From assembly GCA_910579955.1 (NCBI GenBank), contig CAJTWE010000027.1, positions 1,724 to 35,305 on the forward strand: DNA of 33,582 nucleotides. The letters run 5' to 3'. The notes below the pieces were generated by a model. That model searched no databases. It saw only the letters and a program-made list of their open reading frames with translations, and was not told where the DNA came from. Shown here piece after piece: positions 25,445 through 33,582 of the stretch (within the stretch, counting starts at the first letter, position 1; each line of letters starts with the position of its first letter). This stretch comes from an uncultured Ruminococcus sp. (lineage in GTDB: Bacteria > Bacillota > Clostridia > Oscillospirales > Ruminococcaceae). The position numbers and the translations under genes were made by a program.

Positions 25445-25489
25445 AGAGGGTGCGCCTTTCTTTTGGATTTTTCTCCTAATGAGAGTCTT

Positions 25490-27166
25490 TCACGCCTTTT
25501 TAATCATACAACGTTTCCTCTCAAAAGCAATGCCGTATTTGATAATTTTTTTGTAGCCCTCATTTACAAGACCAACTTCATACTGCTTTTCATCAATCTG
25601 TTTAAGGGCGGTATAGCACATTTGGTCAAGAGTTTCGCCTTTACTGACTGTCTTTATTTCCAGTATGACTGCAATTTCACGGGTGAGAACATTTTTAATC
25701 ACAATATCATTCCGACCAGTACCGCTTTCACGATTTGATTCAACAAGATATTCGTCCGAGTATTCCAGAAGTCCTACAAGAAAACCATGGTAGAAATTCT
25801 CATATCCGTCATGATAGCTGATACTCTTCAAAAGCCATCTGTTCACTTCAAGTTCAAAAGTTTCGGAATTGCCGTCAAGTACAGCTTTGAGAAGTATGCT
25901 TTTATCGGCGATTCTGATTGATTCATCGAACCATTGCCTGAATGTATTTTCATAAATGGTTACTATTTCAAGATTCGGAATCACAGCAGAAAAATATGTC
26001 TGTATGCCTTTTTTGTAAATTCTAATAGGTTTAAGATAACCAGTATGAAGCAGGAAACTCCATATATAATCGGATTTTACATTCATGTTTGCATAGGTGA
26101 TATCCTGGTAAAGAGGCTTTTCAATCGAATCTCCCTTGATAAGTTTTTCTATATCTTCACGGATTAGTCTGTCGCTTTTTATAACAAGCTCATGAATAAT
26201 GTTGTTTGAACTTGTATTCACCCAATAAGCATCTGGAAGACGACTATTATTAAACAATGAAAATTGCACATATTTCAGCACACTCCATGGATTATAGATT
26301 TCTGTTTCTCCAAACATATAACCGTCATACCAGTTTTTTATTGTATCAAAACAGTCTGAAAGACCATAATAATCCGCAAGCTGTTTCACTTCCTGCTCCG
26401 TAAAACCAAAATACTGTGAAAACGCATTGTCCGTAACAGGATATACATTCAGGTTATTCAGTCCTGTAAAGATGCTTTCCTTAGATATACGCAGACAACC
26501 AGTTAAAACGGCGAATTCAAGGGAATCATTAGTTTTAAGCACGCTCTCAAAAACCGAACGTATCAGATTTATCATTTCGTCGTAAAATCCATTGAAATAT
26601 GCATTTTCCAGCGGCACATCGTACTCGTCTATGAGGACTATCACTTTTTTCCCATATACTTCATAAAGGCAATCTGAAAGAAGTTTCAATGCAGTATTAT
26701 ATACAGCATTATCAGCAGTATCATCGCAAATCATTTCAAGTTTCTTTCTGTTTAAAGGCATAAGTTTATCAGAAACTAATAATTCTTTATGTCTCCATAC
26801 TTCTTTAGAAATCATATTCTTAAATTCTGAAAAAGCCTCTCGATAACCCGACTGCTTCATACTCTTTAAAGAAATGCTGATAACAGGGTACTGTCCTACA
26901 TATTTACAGTATTTATTCCCTAATTCTGCTATGGCAAGCCCGTCAAACAAATATGAGTTATCCTCTTCCGTTTTCTCAAAGAATCTTCTGAGCATACTCA
27001 TATTAAGAGTTTTACCGAATCTTCTTGGGCGAGTATATAAATTAACCATACCCTTCATATCAATAAACTCTTTAATCATTAACGTTTTGTCCACAAAATA
27101 ATAGCCGTCATCAATTAGCCTCTTAAAATCTTCAATTCCAATTGGTACTGGTTTAAAATCTGCCAT
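25490..27166 (-). CDS. AAA-ATPase-like / PD-(D/E)XK nuclease-like protein
   Basis: A 558-aa protein of the AAA-ATPase-like plus PDDEXK_9 architecture (PF09820/PF08011), found in many copies in gut anaerobes. It starts with PVPIGIEDFKRLIDDGYYFVDKT, followed by a Walker-A-like TRPRRFGKTLN (45-55) and Walker B VLIDEYD (177-183). Arginine-rich TGCLRISKESIFTGLNN lies in the middle, and a C-terminal nuclease fold carries GRND (Asp487) and ILEIK (Glu503, Lys505). Its function is not established; mobile or conflict roles have been suggested for relatives. It has its own promoter and a GAGGTGA site before the ATG. Confidence 0.9.
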   Translation of the reverse strand: MADFKPVPIGIEDFKRLIDDGYYFVDKTLMIKEFIDMKGMVNLYTRPRRFGKTLNMSMLRRFFEKTEEDNSYLFDGLAIAELGNKYCKYVGQYPVISISLKSMKQSGYREAFSEFKNMISKEVWRHKELLVSDKLMPLNRKKLEMICDDTADNAVYNTALKLLSDCLYEVYGKKVIVLIDEYDVPLENAYFNGFYDEMINLIRSVFESVLKTNDSLEFAVLTGCLRISKESIFTGLNNLNVYPVTDNAFSQYFGFTEQEVKQLADYYGLSDCFDTIKNWYDGYMFGETEIYNPWSVLKYVQFSLFNNSRLPDAYWVNTSSNNIIHELVIKSDRLIREDIEKLIKGDSIEKPLYQDITYANMNVKSDYIWSFLLHTGYLKPIRIYKKGIQTYFSAVIPNLEIVTIYENTFRQWFDESIRIADKSILLKAVLDGNSETFELEVNRWLLKSISYHDGYENFYHGFLVGLLEYSDEYLVESNRESGTGRNDIVIKNVLTREIAVILEIKTVSKGETLDQMCYTALKQIDEKQYEVGLVNEGYKKIIKYGIAFERKRCMIKKA

Positions 27167-27195
27167 AATATCACCTCACAGCTTTTGTTAACTAT

Positions 27196-27224
27196 ATTAT
27201 ATCATATTCCTCTGGACTTTACAA
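27196..27224 (-). promoter_or_regulatory. Promoter of the AAA/PD-(D/E)XK gene
   Basis: On the minus strand, TTGTAA (27219-27224), a 17-base spacer and TATAAT (27196-27201). It may also serve the HipA-like and RhuM genes. Confidence 0.7.
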
Positions 27225-27253
27225 GCACATACATAAAATTTCACTGCATACAA

Positions 27254-27289
27254 AATAGCAGTAAATCTTTTATCGGATTTACTGCTATT
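27254..27289 (-). terminator. Terminator of the zinc-ribbon operon
   Basis: A perfect 14-bp stem (27254-27267 with 27276-27289), an 8-base loop and a T run on the minus strand, directly after the last gene. Confidence 0.88.
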
Positions 27290-27293
27290 ATTT

Positions 27294-28994
27294 TTAATAA
27301 AAATCAATGTAATTAGAATCTACCCAGCCGTAATAGTCGCCGTCATCGGAATCCCACAATTCATACCAAGTAATGCCATAATTATCACAAGTATTTTTTG
27401 CTGTTACATGCCATGTATCGCCTAAACTATTTCTTACTTTTTGGGCTGCTCCGCCGTTTACAACATATTCTGTTGTAAATCCTGCAACCGTTCCACCATG
27501 ACAATTAATCTGTCCTTTCATATCATCTATAGGATAGGACATACCGCCTGATTGGATTGTTCCGCTTATCTCTTTGGGAATATCACAAGTTATGACATCT
27601 CCTGCAACGCCTAAGTCACTATACGGTGTAACATAAGCAACACTTGGAGGATGCACACCTGGATTAAAATTCATTTCAATATATTCACCAAAATCTTCTT
27701 TTGCATAAAATTCTGCTTCACTGGTGTACTCCTGATTCTGTATCTGAACTGATACAGAAGAAAAATCACCGTCCAGATACAAACGAATTTTAGAGCCGTC
27801 ACGTCCCGAAAGAGCATAGGTTTCCACATATCCCTCTACATAAGGTTTATCCTCAAGAATTTCCTTTGGATAAAGTGCTTCAATTGCACTTTTATCTGAA
27901 ATATCATATCCTACGATTGGTGTTCCGTAACTTTCATAATCTGATAATCCGTCTTCTTCGATAATAGTTTCTTCTGTAATAGACCACACATCATGCCAGC
28001 CAACCATTTGAAGTTCTTTTACTGCATAATAACCCTTATGGCCGAAATTACTGTAAAGTTTTCCGTCTTTTTCAGTAAGCCATGTATGTCCGCCACCTAT
28101 TTCGCCAAGTTCTATAAAGCCCCCATTTTCATCAATGGAATAAACCTGAATGACTGCCTCCGCTTCGCTTTCTCCAAAATGAAGCAGCAACTCATAAGTA
28201 CCGTCTTGATTGATGTCATAGAGATAATACAGGTAATAAGGAATATACTCATCGCCGAATTCTCTCTTATATTCGGCATCTATTTCGTTCAGCAGAAACA
28301 AATAAGGTGCATAATTTATTGATTCTTCCACTTTATCCTGCTTTTTAAGGGTGGTTGTTGCAACCGTAGTAGTTGTGGTTGATTTGGCAGTTGTAGCTTG
28401 TTCTGTTAATTGCTGAGTCGTTGTATTGCTATTTTGATAACTATTATCAAGCTGTGCATATAGACTGAGTATATATGCCTCAAAGGCTTCTTTACTAATA
28501 TCATGTGCTGTTTCATTTTCCTCATGATACTTTATGTATGGTACGTCAACAATACCTTTTCCTACAAAGGAAAAATGTAAAGCAAGACCACTGTTGTCTT
28601 TTTTATTGGTTCCCCAGAACTCCACTATGCCATCCGAATTACAAGCCCAGTAATCTTCGCCATAATACTCATATATCAAATCGCCAACTGTCATTTCTGG
28701 AAGAAACTCAAAATAAGAGTCCTTGACGCTTTGTATCGCATCATCACCTTTTTTGTGATTATAATTATCAAACAATATAATTCCAGCACTGCCAACTATC
28801 AATACAATAACTACAGCAATTATTGTAATAATCAGTGGTTTATTTATCTCTTTTTTCACAGATACTTTTTTGCTTGTGATTACAGTCTGCTCTGATTTTT
28901 CATTGCGAATCGTTGGAGTATTGATAACAGCTCCGCAATGTTCGCAGAATTTTGCATCATCTTCTATCTGTTTTCCACATTTACTACAAAACAT
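27294..28994 (-). CDS. Zinc-ribbon membrane protein with Thr-rich linker and SH3-like end
   Basis: A 566-aa protein, last of four genes. The order of parts is a zinc ribbon at 3-20 (C3, C6, C17, C20 in MFCSKCG...KFCEHCG), one transmembrane helix (about 53-75), and an outside domain. A Thr-rich linker (about 190-220) follows, then a domain with YDINQDGTYELLLHFGE, an EF-hand-like or FG-GAP-like loop. The C terminus (about 515-566, DTWHVTAKNTCDNYGITWYE then YYGWVDSNYIDFY) looks like a bacterial SH3 domain that often binds cell wall. This suggests a cytoplasmic ribbon and a wall-facing sensor part. No catalytic motif is seen. AAAGGA lies 9 bases before the ATG. Topology is inferred. Confidence 0.82.
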   Translation of the reverse strand: MFCSKCGKQIEDDAKFCEHCGAVINTPTIRNEKSEQTVITSKKVSVKKEINKPLIITIIAVVIVLIVGSAGIILFDNYNHKKGDDAIQSVKDSYFEFLPEMTVGDLIYEYYGEDYWACNSDGIVEFWGTNKKDNSGLALHFSFVGKGIVDVPYIKYHEENETAHDISKEAFEAYILSLYAQLDNSYQNSNTTTQQLTEQATTAKSTTTTTVATTTLKKQDKVEESINYAPYLFLLNEIDAEYKREFGDEYIPYYLYYLYDINQDGTYELLLHFGESEAEAVIQVYSIDENGGFIELGEIGGGHTWLTEKDGKLYSNFGHKGYYAVKELQMVGWHDVWSITEETIIEEDGLSDYESYGTPIVGYDISDKSAIEALYPKEILEDKPYVEGYVETYALSGRDGSKIRLYLDGDFSSVSVQIQNQEYTSEAEFYAKEDFGEYIEMNFNPGVHPPSVAYVTPYSDLGVAGDVITCDIPKEISGTIQSGGMSYPIDDMKGQINCHGGTVAGFTTEYVVNGGAAQKVRNSLGDTWHVTAKNTCDNYGITWYELWDSDDGDYYGWVDSNYIDFY

Positions 28995-29020
28995 AATAGC
29001 ATTCCTTTCTTTATAGCAAC

Positions 29021-29716
29021 TTATTTCTTGTCCTTTAGCTCACCGCCATAAAAATCATCAGTATGACAATAAAGAGTATTTTCAAACGTGATTTCCTCAT
29101 CATCAACAAAAGTAACTGTAATTTTTTTAGGGTATACAACAGCAGTTCCTGACGGCATAGAAAAAAGATATTCCCAGTATGCCGAATCCGTATTGCCTGC
29201 ATATACAGGACCAGTATACTCCAAATTACTGAAAGCATCGCCGTATGTAGTTTCCAAAGCTCCGCCCATTCTGTCATAAAAGTATGTTTCAAACGTAATA
29301 TAGGCGATATCCTTGTCTGATATATTCTCAAATTCATATGTTATAGAGCTCATGGATGTATTAAAAGAAATATCATTCATGATAATCGCTGGCTCTGCGT
29401 ATGAAGGAATCATATCCCCTGCATCTGTACGTTCTGATGATTGCTTACCCGTTCCATCTTTTCCGTCAAGCCAAGAACCTACAGTGGAAAACACCCATCG
29501 AACCCCCGTTATTGCTCCCCATATCAATGCGATTATAATAACAATTGCTAAAATATAAGAAATGACACCTGGTTTATTTTTAATGTCTGTATTATTTTCG
29601 ATTGTTTCATTATCAGATTTTTCTGAAAAATCAGTATGAATCACTTGTTTCGTTCCACACTTGGAACAGAATTTTCCCCCATCTTTAATCTCATTACCGC
29701 AATTTTTGCAAAACAT
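29021..29716 (-). CDS. Zinc-ribbon membrane protein with Ig-like outer domain
   Basis: A 231-aa protein. Zinc ribbon MFCKNCGNEIKDGGKFCSKCG (C3, C6, C17, C20), an acidic/Asn-rich spacer, a transmembrane helix near 52-76 (GVISYILAIVIIIALIWGAI), then an outer beta-rich domain of about 110 residues. That domain resembles the small beta-sandwich modules common in Firmicutes (SITYEFENISDKDIAYITFETYFYD). The start at 29716 is preferred: AAGGGG lies 8 bases upstream and the ribbon then begins at residue 1, as in its two sister genes; an ATG at 29734 is in frame but lies before that site. It sits 26 bases before the next gene. Confidence 0.82.
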   Translation of the reverse strand: MFCKNCGNEIKDGGKFCSKCGTKQVIHTDFSEKSDNETIENNTDIKNKPGVISYILAIVIIIALIWGAITGVRWVFSTVGSWLDGKDGTGKQSSERTDAGDMIPSYAEPAIIMNDISFNTSMSSITYEFENISDKDIAYITFETYFYDRMGGALETTYGDAFSNLEYTGPVYAGNTDSAYWEYLFSMPSGTAVVYPKKITVTFVDDEEITFENTLYCHTDDFYGGELKDKK

Positions 29717-29730
29717 ATTAAAAATCCCCT

Positions 29731-30780
29731 TCAAACCAAATATTCTTTCCTATATTCTTTTAATTCTATCTCTGCCTGATTAAGTAATGCCAAAAAATCT
29801 GTACTTTCAAAGTAATTTATGTCGTTAATTTGACTTCCTATTACTTCCCTATAATCCGAATCCATATCAAAATATTTTGCCAGTCTGATTAAATCGCAGG
29901 ACTCATCACCACATAAATTATACATCATGATGTATAATTCTATATTATAAGGATTAAGCTGCAAATGTTCTTTCACCATTTTCATAGCCACAGCTTCGTT
30001 CCCGAACTCTACATAGTTTCTGATTTTACTCATAGTTGTTTCATTTTCATCAAAGAACTTATCAGAAAATGGGCAAATAAACTTATGATTTTCCCACAAA
30101 ATAACTGCTGTCTCCAAAAAGCATCTAAGATATGGATTCATAACAGCGTTCATGAATTTAGACAAAAAATTTTTCCCTAATATTACTGCGTCAATTTCTT
30201 TTTTTATTTTCGCTTTATCACCAGTATCGGTCAATGAATCTTTTACACTTCTTACTGCATTCAGACCCATATTCATAATACCAGCAGATATTTCACCTGA
30301 AATTGCACCACCAAGATTTGTACTAAGTAAACTTACATATTGACCTCTTTCTCTTCTCTGTGCTGCCCTGATATCCGCAATACCGCTTTTTATACTTTCT
30401 ATATCTTCACAATATTGAAGCGCATCTTCAAGCGGTTCACGTATACTAAGTTCTTCATAAAATTCTGGTGTGTCTATTTCGCCAATCCTTTCAATGAATT
30501 CATCCTTGCTGTAAAAGTCGATTTCATAATACATAAGAGTGTAAATTGAAAAATCAAACGCATTAGAAACAGCTACCATAATCTGCATAATAAGCGATTC
30601 AATATATTTTTCATAATCGCTGTCTTCCTTATATGCTTTTTTCAGGTCACATATCAAACTGCTCATTTTTGATTCTTCCATCTGTCCTAATTTTACAAAA
30701 TTAGAACGTAAATCATTATGCATGATTATCTCATCACTGAAGATGATTTTTTCACCATAAAAAGGGAATTCCTTACTCAT
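29731..30780 (-). CDS. Unknown protein with glycine-rich hydrophobic segment
   Basis: A 349-aa protein I do not recognise. It is mostly helical and charged. One glycine-rich amphiphilic stretch (LSTNLGGAISGEISAGIMNMG, about 152-172) could insert into a membrane or form a packing helix. A C-terminal helical-repeat-like part (NEAVAMKMVKEHLQLNPYNIELYIMMYNLCG) recalls TPR or SEL1-type repeats. It is the only member of the operon without the zinc ribbon. It starts 10 bases after the coiled-coil gene and ends 14 bases before the next. Function unknown; co-expression with the three ribbon proteins is strongly suggested. Confidence 0.8.
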   Translation of the reverse strand: MSKEFPFYGEKIIFSDEIIMHNDLRSNFVKLGQMEESKMSSLICDLKKAYKEDSDYEKYIESLIMQIMVAVSNAFDFSIYTLMYYEIDFYSKDEFIERIGEIDTPEFYEELSIREPLEDALQYCEDIESIKSGIADIRAAQRRERGQYVSLLSTNLGGAISGEISAGIMNMGLNAVRSVKDSLTDTGDKAKIKKEIDAVILGKNFLSKFMNAVMNPYLRCFLETAVILWENHKFICPFSDKFFDENETTMSKIRNYVEFGNEAVAMKMVKEHLQLNPYNIELYIMMYNLCGDESCDLIRLAKYFDMDSDYREVIGSQINDINYFESTDFLALLNQAEIELKEYRKEYLV

Positions 30781-30790
30781 ACATTGACAC

Positions 30791-32191
30791 TTATCCTTTC
30801 AATCCTCTCCGTTTTAAGAATGCATTTACAAGCTTATCACTGTTCGGCTTCCCATAAACGGTGGAATATTCTTTGATTTTTTTAATTTCATATTCATAAA
30901 ACTGAATCGTATTCAAAATATTGTTCCGTTCTGTTTTTCTTATCTCTGAAAGTTTATCTATATTGTCCTCTATATGCTTCACGTTCAATTCTTTCCCACT
31001 TCTCTCATAAGCAGAAATTAATATGCGAATTTCATCTATCATAAGTGTTACTTTATTTGAGTATTTTACATCATTCCCTGATTGGCACACTGCTTCCAGT
31101 TTACTTATCATATTATCAGCAAGCTGTTTATTATGTTGATATCGCTTTTCGACATCTTCGTTTTCTATCCGATATATTTGTTCAAGTTTGATAATGTCCT
31201 TATCAACACCAGCAAGTATCTCTTGCAGTTTTTCTGTTGATACATTCTTTTTTGTGAGCGGCTGTAAAATGAAAGATTTAACGGAATAAAAAATATCTCT
31301 GAACTCCTTACTGTAATAATAAGTACTGTGAATCCTTTTCTCCAATGCATTAATACGATTTTTAAGTTCTTCGACTTTACTTATTAGCATATCATTATAG
31401 ACTTCAATATCTTTTTGTTCAACTTTAACCTGCTCAATAAGTTGAAGTAATGTGTCATGAAAAATAACGAACGCCTTGCCTTCTTCCATCGTAAGCATAC
31501 ACTCTTCAGACGTCAGATTATTTGTATTCTGCATTTTTATAGTAATAAGATGTGTTTCAAGATTTTTGACTTTTAAAAGCAAATCACTGGAATAACGTTT
31601 ATCAGGATACTGTTCCAGAAGAGTAATCAATTTTTCTTTTGATTCCATGATAGGTTTCATATATTGCAATCTAATTAAATCCTTCATGATTATTTTTGGC
31701 ATTTGGTCTATTAAGTTTTCCAATGTAAAATTCTGATTTTTTTCATATATCGTTTTATAAAGTCTTTGATAATATGTATCCAGCATATCGTTCAAACGCA
31801 CTTCATCAAAACTTTCCTCAATATTGAGCGCTTTAAATACCGTTTCGAACGACTGTCTTTCTATAGGCGCTAATACGGTGTATTGAAAATCTTTTGCTTT
31901 ACCTGTTATGATTTCAGCATTTTTACTATTTTTTAAATCTTTAATACGTTTTAATGCAGAGTTTAAAAAACCTTCTGACTTTTCTATTCCTCTACCATAC
32001 TTCCAATTCAAATATTCTCTTAATCCAAAAGCTTCTCTTTGAGAGATATTTGCTTGATTGTAATTTATAGTACTTGATTTTACATTTTGCGTAGTTTCAG
32101 GTTTTACTGTTGATGATTCAATTACTGCCCCGCAATGTCCACAAAATTTACTACCGTTAGATATTTCCTTTCCGCAATTAGAACAAAACAT
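30791..32191 (-). CDS. Zinc-ribbon coiled-coil protein, first gene of the operon
   Basis: A 466-aa protein. It has an N-terminal zinc ribbon MFCSNCGKEISNGSKFCGHCG (C3, C6, C17, C20), a polar linker to about 45, then about 400 residues of almost pure helix with heptad-like stretches (for example EVYNDMLISKVEELKNRINALEKR and DKLSEIRKTERNNILNTIQFYEYEIKKIKEY). There is no transmembrane helix, so it is likely cytoplasmic and could be a scaffold or an adaptor for the membrane partners. AAAGGA lies 9 bases before the ATG. It is the gene nearest the perfect promoter at 32245-32273. Confidence 0.82.
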   Translation of the reverse strand: MFCSNCGKEISNGSKFCGHCGAVIESSTVKPETTQNVKSSTINYNQANISQREAFGLREYLNWKYGRGIEKSEGFLNSALKRIKDLKNSKNAEIITGKAKDFQYTVLAPIERQSFETVFKALNIEESFDEVRLNDMLDTYYQRLYKTIYEKNQNFTLENLIDQMPKIIMKDLIRLQYMKPIMESKEKLITLLEQYPDKRYSSDLLLKVKNLETHLITIKMQNTNNLTSEECMLTMEEGKAFVIFHDTLLQLIEQVKVEQKDIEVYNDMLISKVEELKNRINALEKRIHSTYYYSKEFRDIFYSVKSFILQPLTKKNVSTEKLQEILAGVDKDIIKLEQIYRIENEDVEKRYQHNKQLADNMISKLEAVCQSGNDVKYSNKVTLMIDEIRILISAYERSGKELNVKHIEDNIDKLSEIRKTERNNILNTIQFYEYEIKKIKEYSTVYGKPNSDKLVNAFLKRRGLKG

Positions 32192-32244
32192 AAAAGCAGT
32201 TCCTTTCTCTCGTTAAAATTCGAGATAAAATATTACACTTTAAC

Positions 32245-32273
32245 ATTATAACACTTAGTTCTCTAATTGTCAA
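32245..32273 (-). promoter_or_regulatory. Perfect-consensus promoter of the zinc-ribbon operon
   Basis: On the minus strand, TTGACA (32268-32273), a 17-base spacer and TATAAT (32245-32250). So strong a promoter in an accessory operon implies tight repression, plausibly by the divergent XRE gene. Confidence 0.9.
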
Positions 32274-32308
32274 CCCTTTAGGCAATATTTTTTATACCCC
32301 AAATAGAT

Positions 32309-32337
32309 TTGAAAGCGTTCAGAATAAACGATAAAAT
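32309..32337 (+). promoter_or_regulatory. Promoter of the XRE regulator
   Basis: TTGAAA at 32309-32314, a 17-base spacer and TAAAAT at 32332-32337. An AGGGT motif lies on each side of the two promoters (minus strand 32274-32278, plus strand 32356-32360); these may be operator half-sites. Confidence 0.65.
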
Positions 32338-32376
32338 GAAATAAATACTACTTTTAGGGTAGAAAAGAGGCGCACT

Positions 32377-32733
32377 ATGAAAGAAAACCGAGAAACCATA
32401 TCCAGCATAATAGGAGAACGAATTCGCAAATTCCGCACAGAACAAAAACTTAGCCAGGAAGAACTTGCATTTAATTCAGAACTTCACCCTGCATATATCG
32501 GCAAAGTGGAACGTGGAGAGAAATGTCCAACTATTGAAACTTTGTATAAAATCGCAAATGGTTTAAAAATTCCATTGCATAAATTACTTGATATATCATC
32601 AGGTACAGAAGTCGAAGAAACCGATGCTTTTCACCGTATTCAGGAAGCTCTTGATGGGCTTAATGCAGACGAAATGCTAAAGGTTGCACAAATTGTTGAG
32701 CAGGTCACAGAGCTGATGCGTAATCACTCCTGA
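32377..32733 (+). CDS. XRE-family HTH transcription regulator
   Basis: A 118-aa DNA-binding protein. The helix-turn-helix covers about 12-70 (GERIRKFRTEQKLSQEELAF to IPLHKLLD), with the usual LSQEELA and YIGKVERGEKCPTIETL. The C-terminal ~45 residues are helical (FHRIQEALDGLNADEMLKVAQIVEQ) and could dimerise or sense a signal. It is divergent from the zinc-ribbon operon across 185 bases holding both promoters, so it probably controls itself and that operon. Its 3' end overlaps the convergent small gene by 29 bases. Confidence 0.92.
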   Translation: MKENRETISSIIGERIRKFRTEQKLSQEELAFNSELHPAYIGKVERGEKCPTIETLYKIANGLKIPLHKLLDISSGTEVEETDAFHRIQEALDGLNADEMLKVAQIVEQVTELMRNHS

Positions 32734-32962
32734 TTTTTTCTTCTGAATCCTCATAATGCAGGTCAAAAATATTATATAAACGTATCAGCAGCAGAGCATT
32801 ATTTTCAGAGATATTTCTGATTTGTTCTGCTTTTTTGTGTTCCCCAATTTTGTTAAGAAAAAGTTCCAATTCGCCGTTGTAATAGCTGTAAATCAACTCA
32901 TCAATGCAAAAGCATCTTTTTAAATCCTGAAGCGTTTCAAGATACTCGCCATTCATCAGCAT
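32705..32962 (-). CDS. Small unknown helical protein
   Basis: An 85-aa acidic, helical protein that I cannot name. The motif GEYLETLQDLKRCFCIDELIYSYYNGELELFLNKIG recalls small helical domains with a GxYI...L..F.IDEL...Y.GEL..WL pattern that I have seen at the N termini of conflict-type proteins; this is a recollection, not a search. Support for coding is good: AGGAGG lies 7 bases before the ATG. A weak promoter-like TTTACT-N17-TATTCT precedes it. It is convergent with the XRE gene and overlaps its last 29 bases. Confidence 0.65.
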   Translation of the reverse strand: MLMNGEYLETLQDLKRCFCIDELIYSYYNGELELFLNKIGEHKKAEQIRNISENNALLLIRLYNIFDLHYEDSEEKIRSDYASAL

Positions 32963-33013
32963 ACTTCCACCTCCTGAAAACAGAATACCACAGACTTTCA
33001 GATAAGTAAATAC

Positions 33014-33054
33014 AAAACAGTTCCGAAATATTTTTTCAATTTCGGAACTGTTTT
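33014..33054. terminator. Terminator after the partial gene at the right edge
   Basis: A perfect 16-bp stem (33014-33029 with 33039-33054) and a 9-base loop with T-rich flanks. It ends the minus-strand gene that stops at 33072. Confidence 0.9.
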
Positions 33055-33071
33055 ATCTTGACATTCAGTTT

Positions 33072-33582
33072 TTAGAGGTATATCGCCATTCGGAGCATTT
33101 TTTCTTTCAACTTTTCTCCTGCTTCGCTGTACATATTAAATTCATCTTCACTCAGACTCTCGTACTCTTCATAGCTCAGGATAACGGGAAAAGATTTCGG
33201 CATTATCGTCAGGATTTTTCTATCTATAACCATTGGTATCTCTTCATTCGGTTCGCAATTCATGTAATACCATTCGCTCAGCGGTGAAAGATTTGCAAAA
33301 CAGAAATCACAAAAATCTATATTAGCATCCTCAAAATATGCTCTTCTCAAATGGTCGTACAATTCTAATTCAGACTGATATTGGTTGAAATTTTTACCAT
33401 TATCTTTTAAAATATTATAATCCTGATATTGAAATATCATTTTCAGATTCGGCATGAAATGCTTCCTTTTCTGCATCATACCTGTTTTTCTCGCAAGCAC
33501 TACAAAGATGATATACGGCTTAATGGTTTTTAATTTTTCATCGCTGTTAATATGTATCAGCAAAGATTTCAGGTTATCTTTG
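33072..33582 (-). CDS. Unknown protein, 5' end outside the window
   Basis: The frame is open to the window edge (upstream codons read K-D-N-L-K-S-L before the TTG at 33563), so the start is probably beyond 33582. At least 169 residues are seen. I recognise no family. There is a Cys-containing middle (DFCDFCFANLSPLSEWYYMNCEPNEEI), a hydrophobic strand KPYIIFVVLARK, and an acidic helical end (YESLSEDEFNMYSEAGEKLKEKMLRM). Nothing supports a function. Confidence 0.6.
   Translation of the reverse strand, partial: KDNLKSLLIHINSDEKLKTIKPYIIFVVLARKTGMMQKRKHFMPNLKMIFQYQDYNILKDNGKNFNQYQSELELYDHLRRAYFEDANIDFCDFCFANLSPLSEWYYMNCEPNEEIPMVIDRKILTIMPKSFPVILSYEEYESLSEDEFNMYSEAGEKLKEKMLRMAIYL

Overview
The window is a low-GC Gram-positive chromosome segment that most resembles a fibre-degrading Ruminococcus (Oscillospirales). 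The evidence is a Bacillus-type GH16 lichenase, three secreted dockerin proteins, Firmicutes-type RpoB and RpoC, strong AGGAGG ribosome sites and several perfect TTGACA-N17-TATAAT promoters. The genus is an inference from gene content; no rRNA is present.

Bases 1-8000: the 3' end of a lichenase with repeated catalytic domains, a Na+/phosphate cotransporter with a PhoU-like tail, a membrane sugar-phosphate transferase, and a two-gene unit of secreted dockerin proteins (a papain-type protease followed by a protein of unknown function). Convergent to these is a minus-strand pair, a YifB/ComM-type AAA+ protein and a RodA/FtsW-type cell-wall polymerase (6866-9591).

Bases 9600-20000: rpoB and rpoC behind a perfect promoter, with a structured leader and an intercistronic hairpin. 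They are followed by a small membrane protein, a nitroreductase, and a stand-alone ATP-pyrophosphatase subunit of GMP synthetase whose promoter spacer carries a 17-bp perfect palindrome. A CAP-like dockerin protein (20043-21929) closes the core part.

Bases 22000-33582 look accessory: A+T-rich, mostly minus strand and rich in conflict-type genes. In order they are a zeta-toxin-like kinase with a small overlapping partner, a noncoding stretch with 21-bp direct repeats, a RhuM protein, a HipA-like kinase, and an AAA-ATPase/PD-(D/E)XK protein. Then comes a tight four-gene operon in which three products begin with nearly the same MFCxxCG zinc ribbon. This operon is divergent from an XRE regulator and starts at a perfect promoter. 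It is the best candidate for an undescribed system. Two small unknown genes, one cut by the window edge, finish the segment.

No rRNA, tRNA, CRISPR array, transposase or integrase gene was found.
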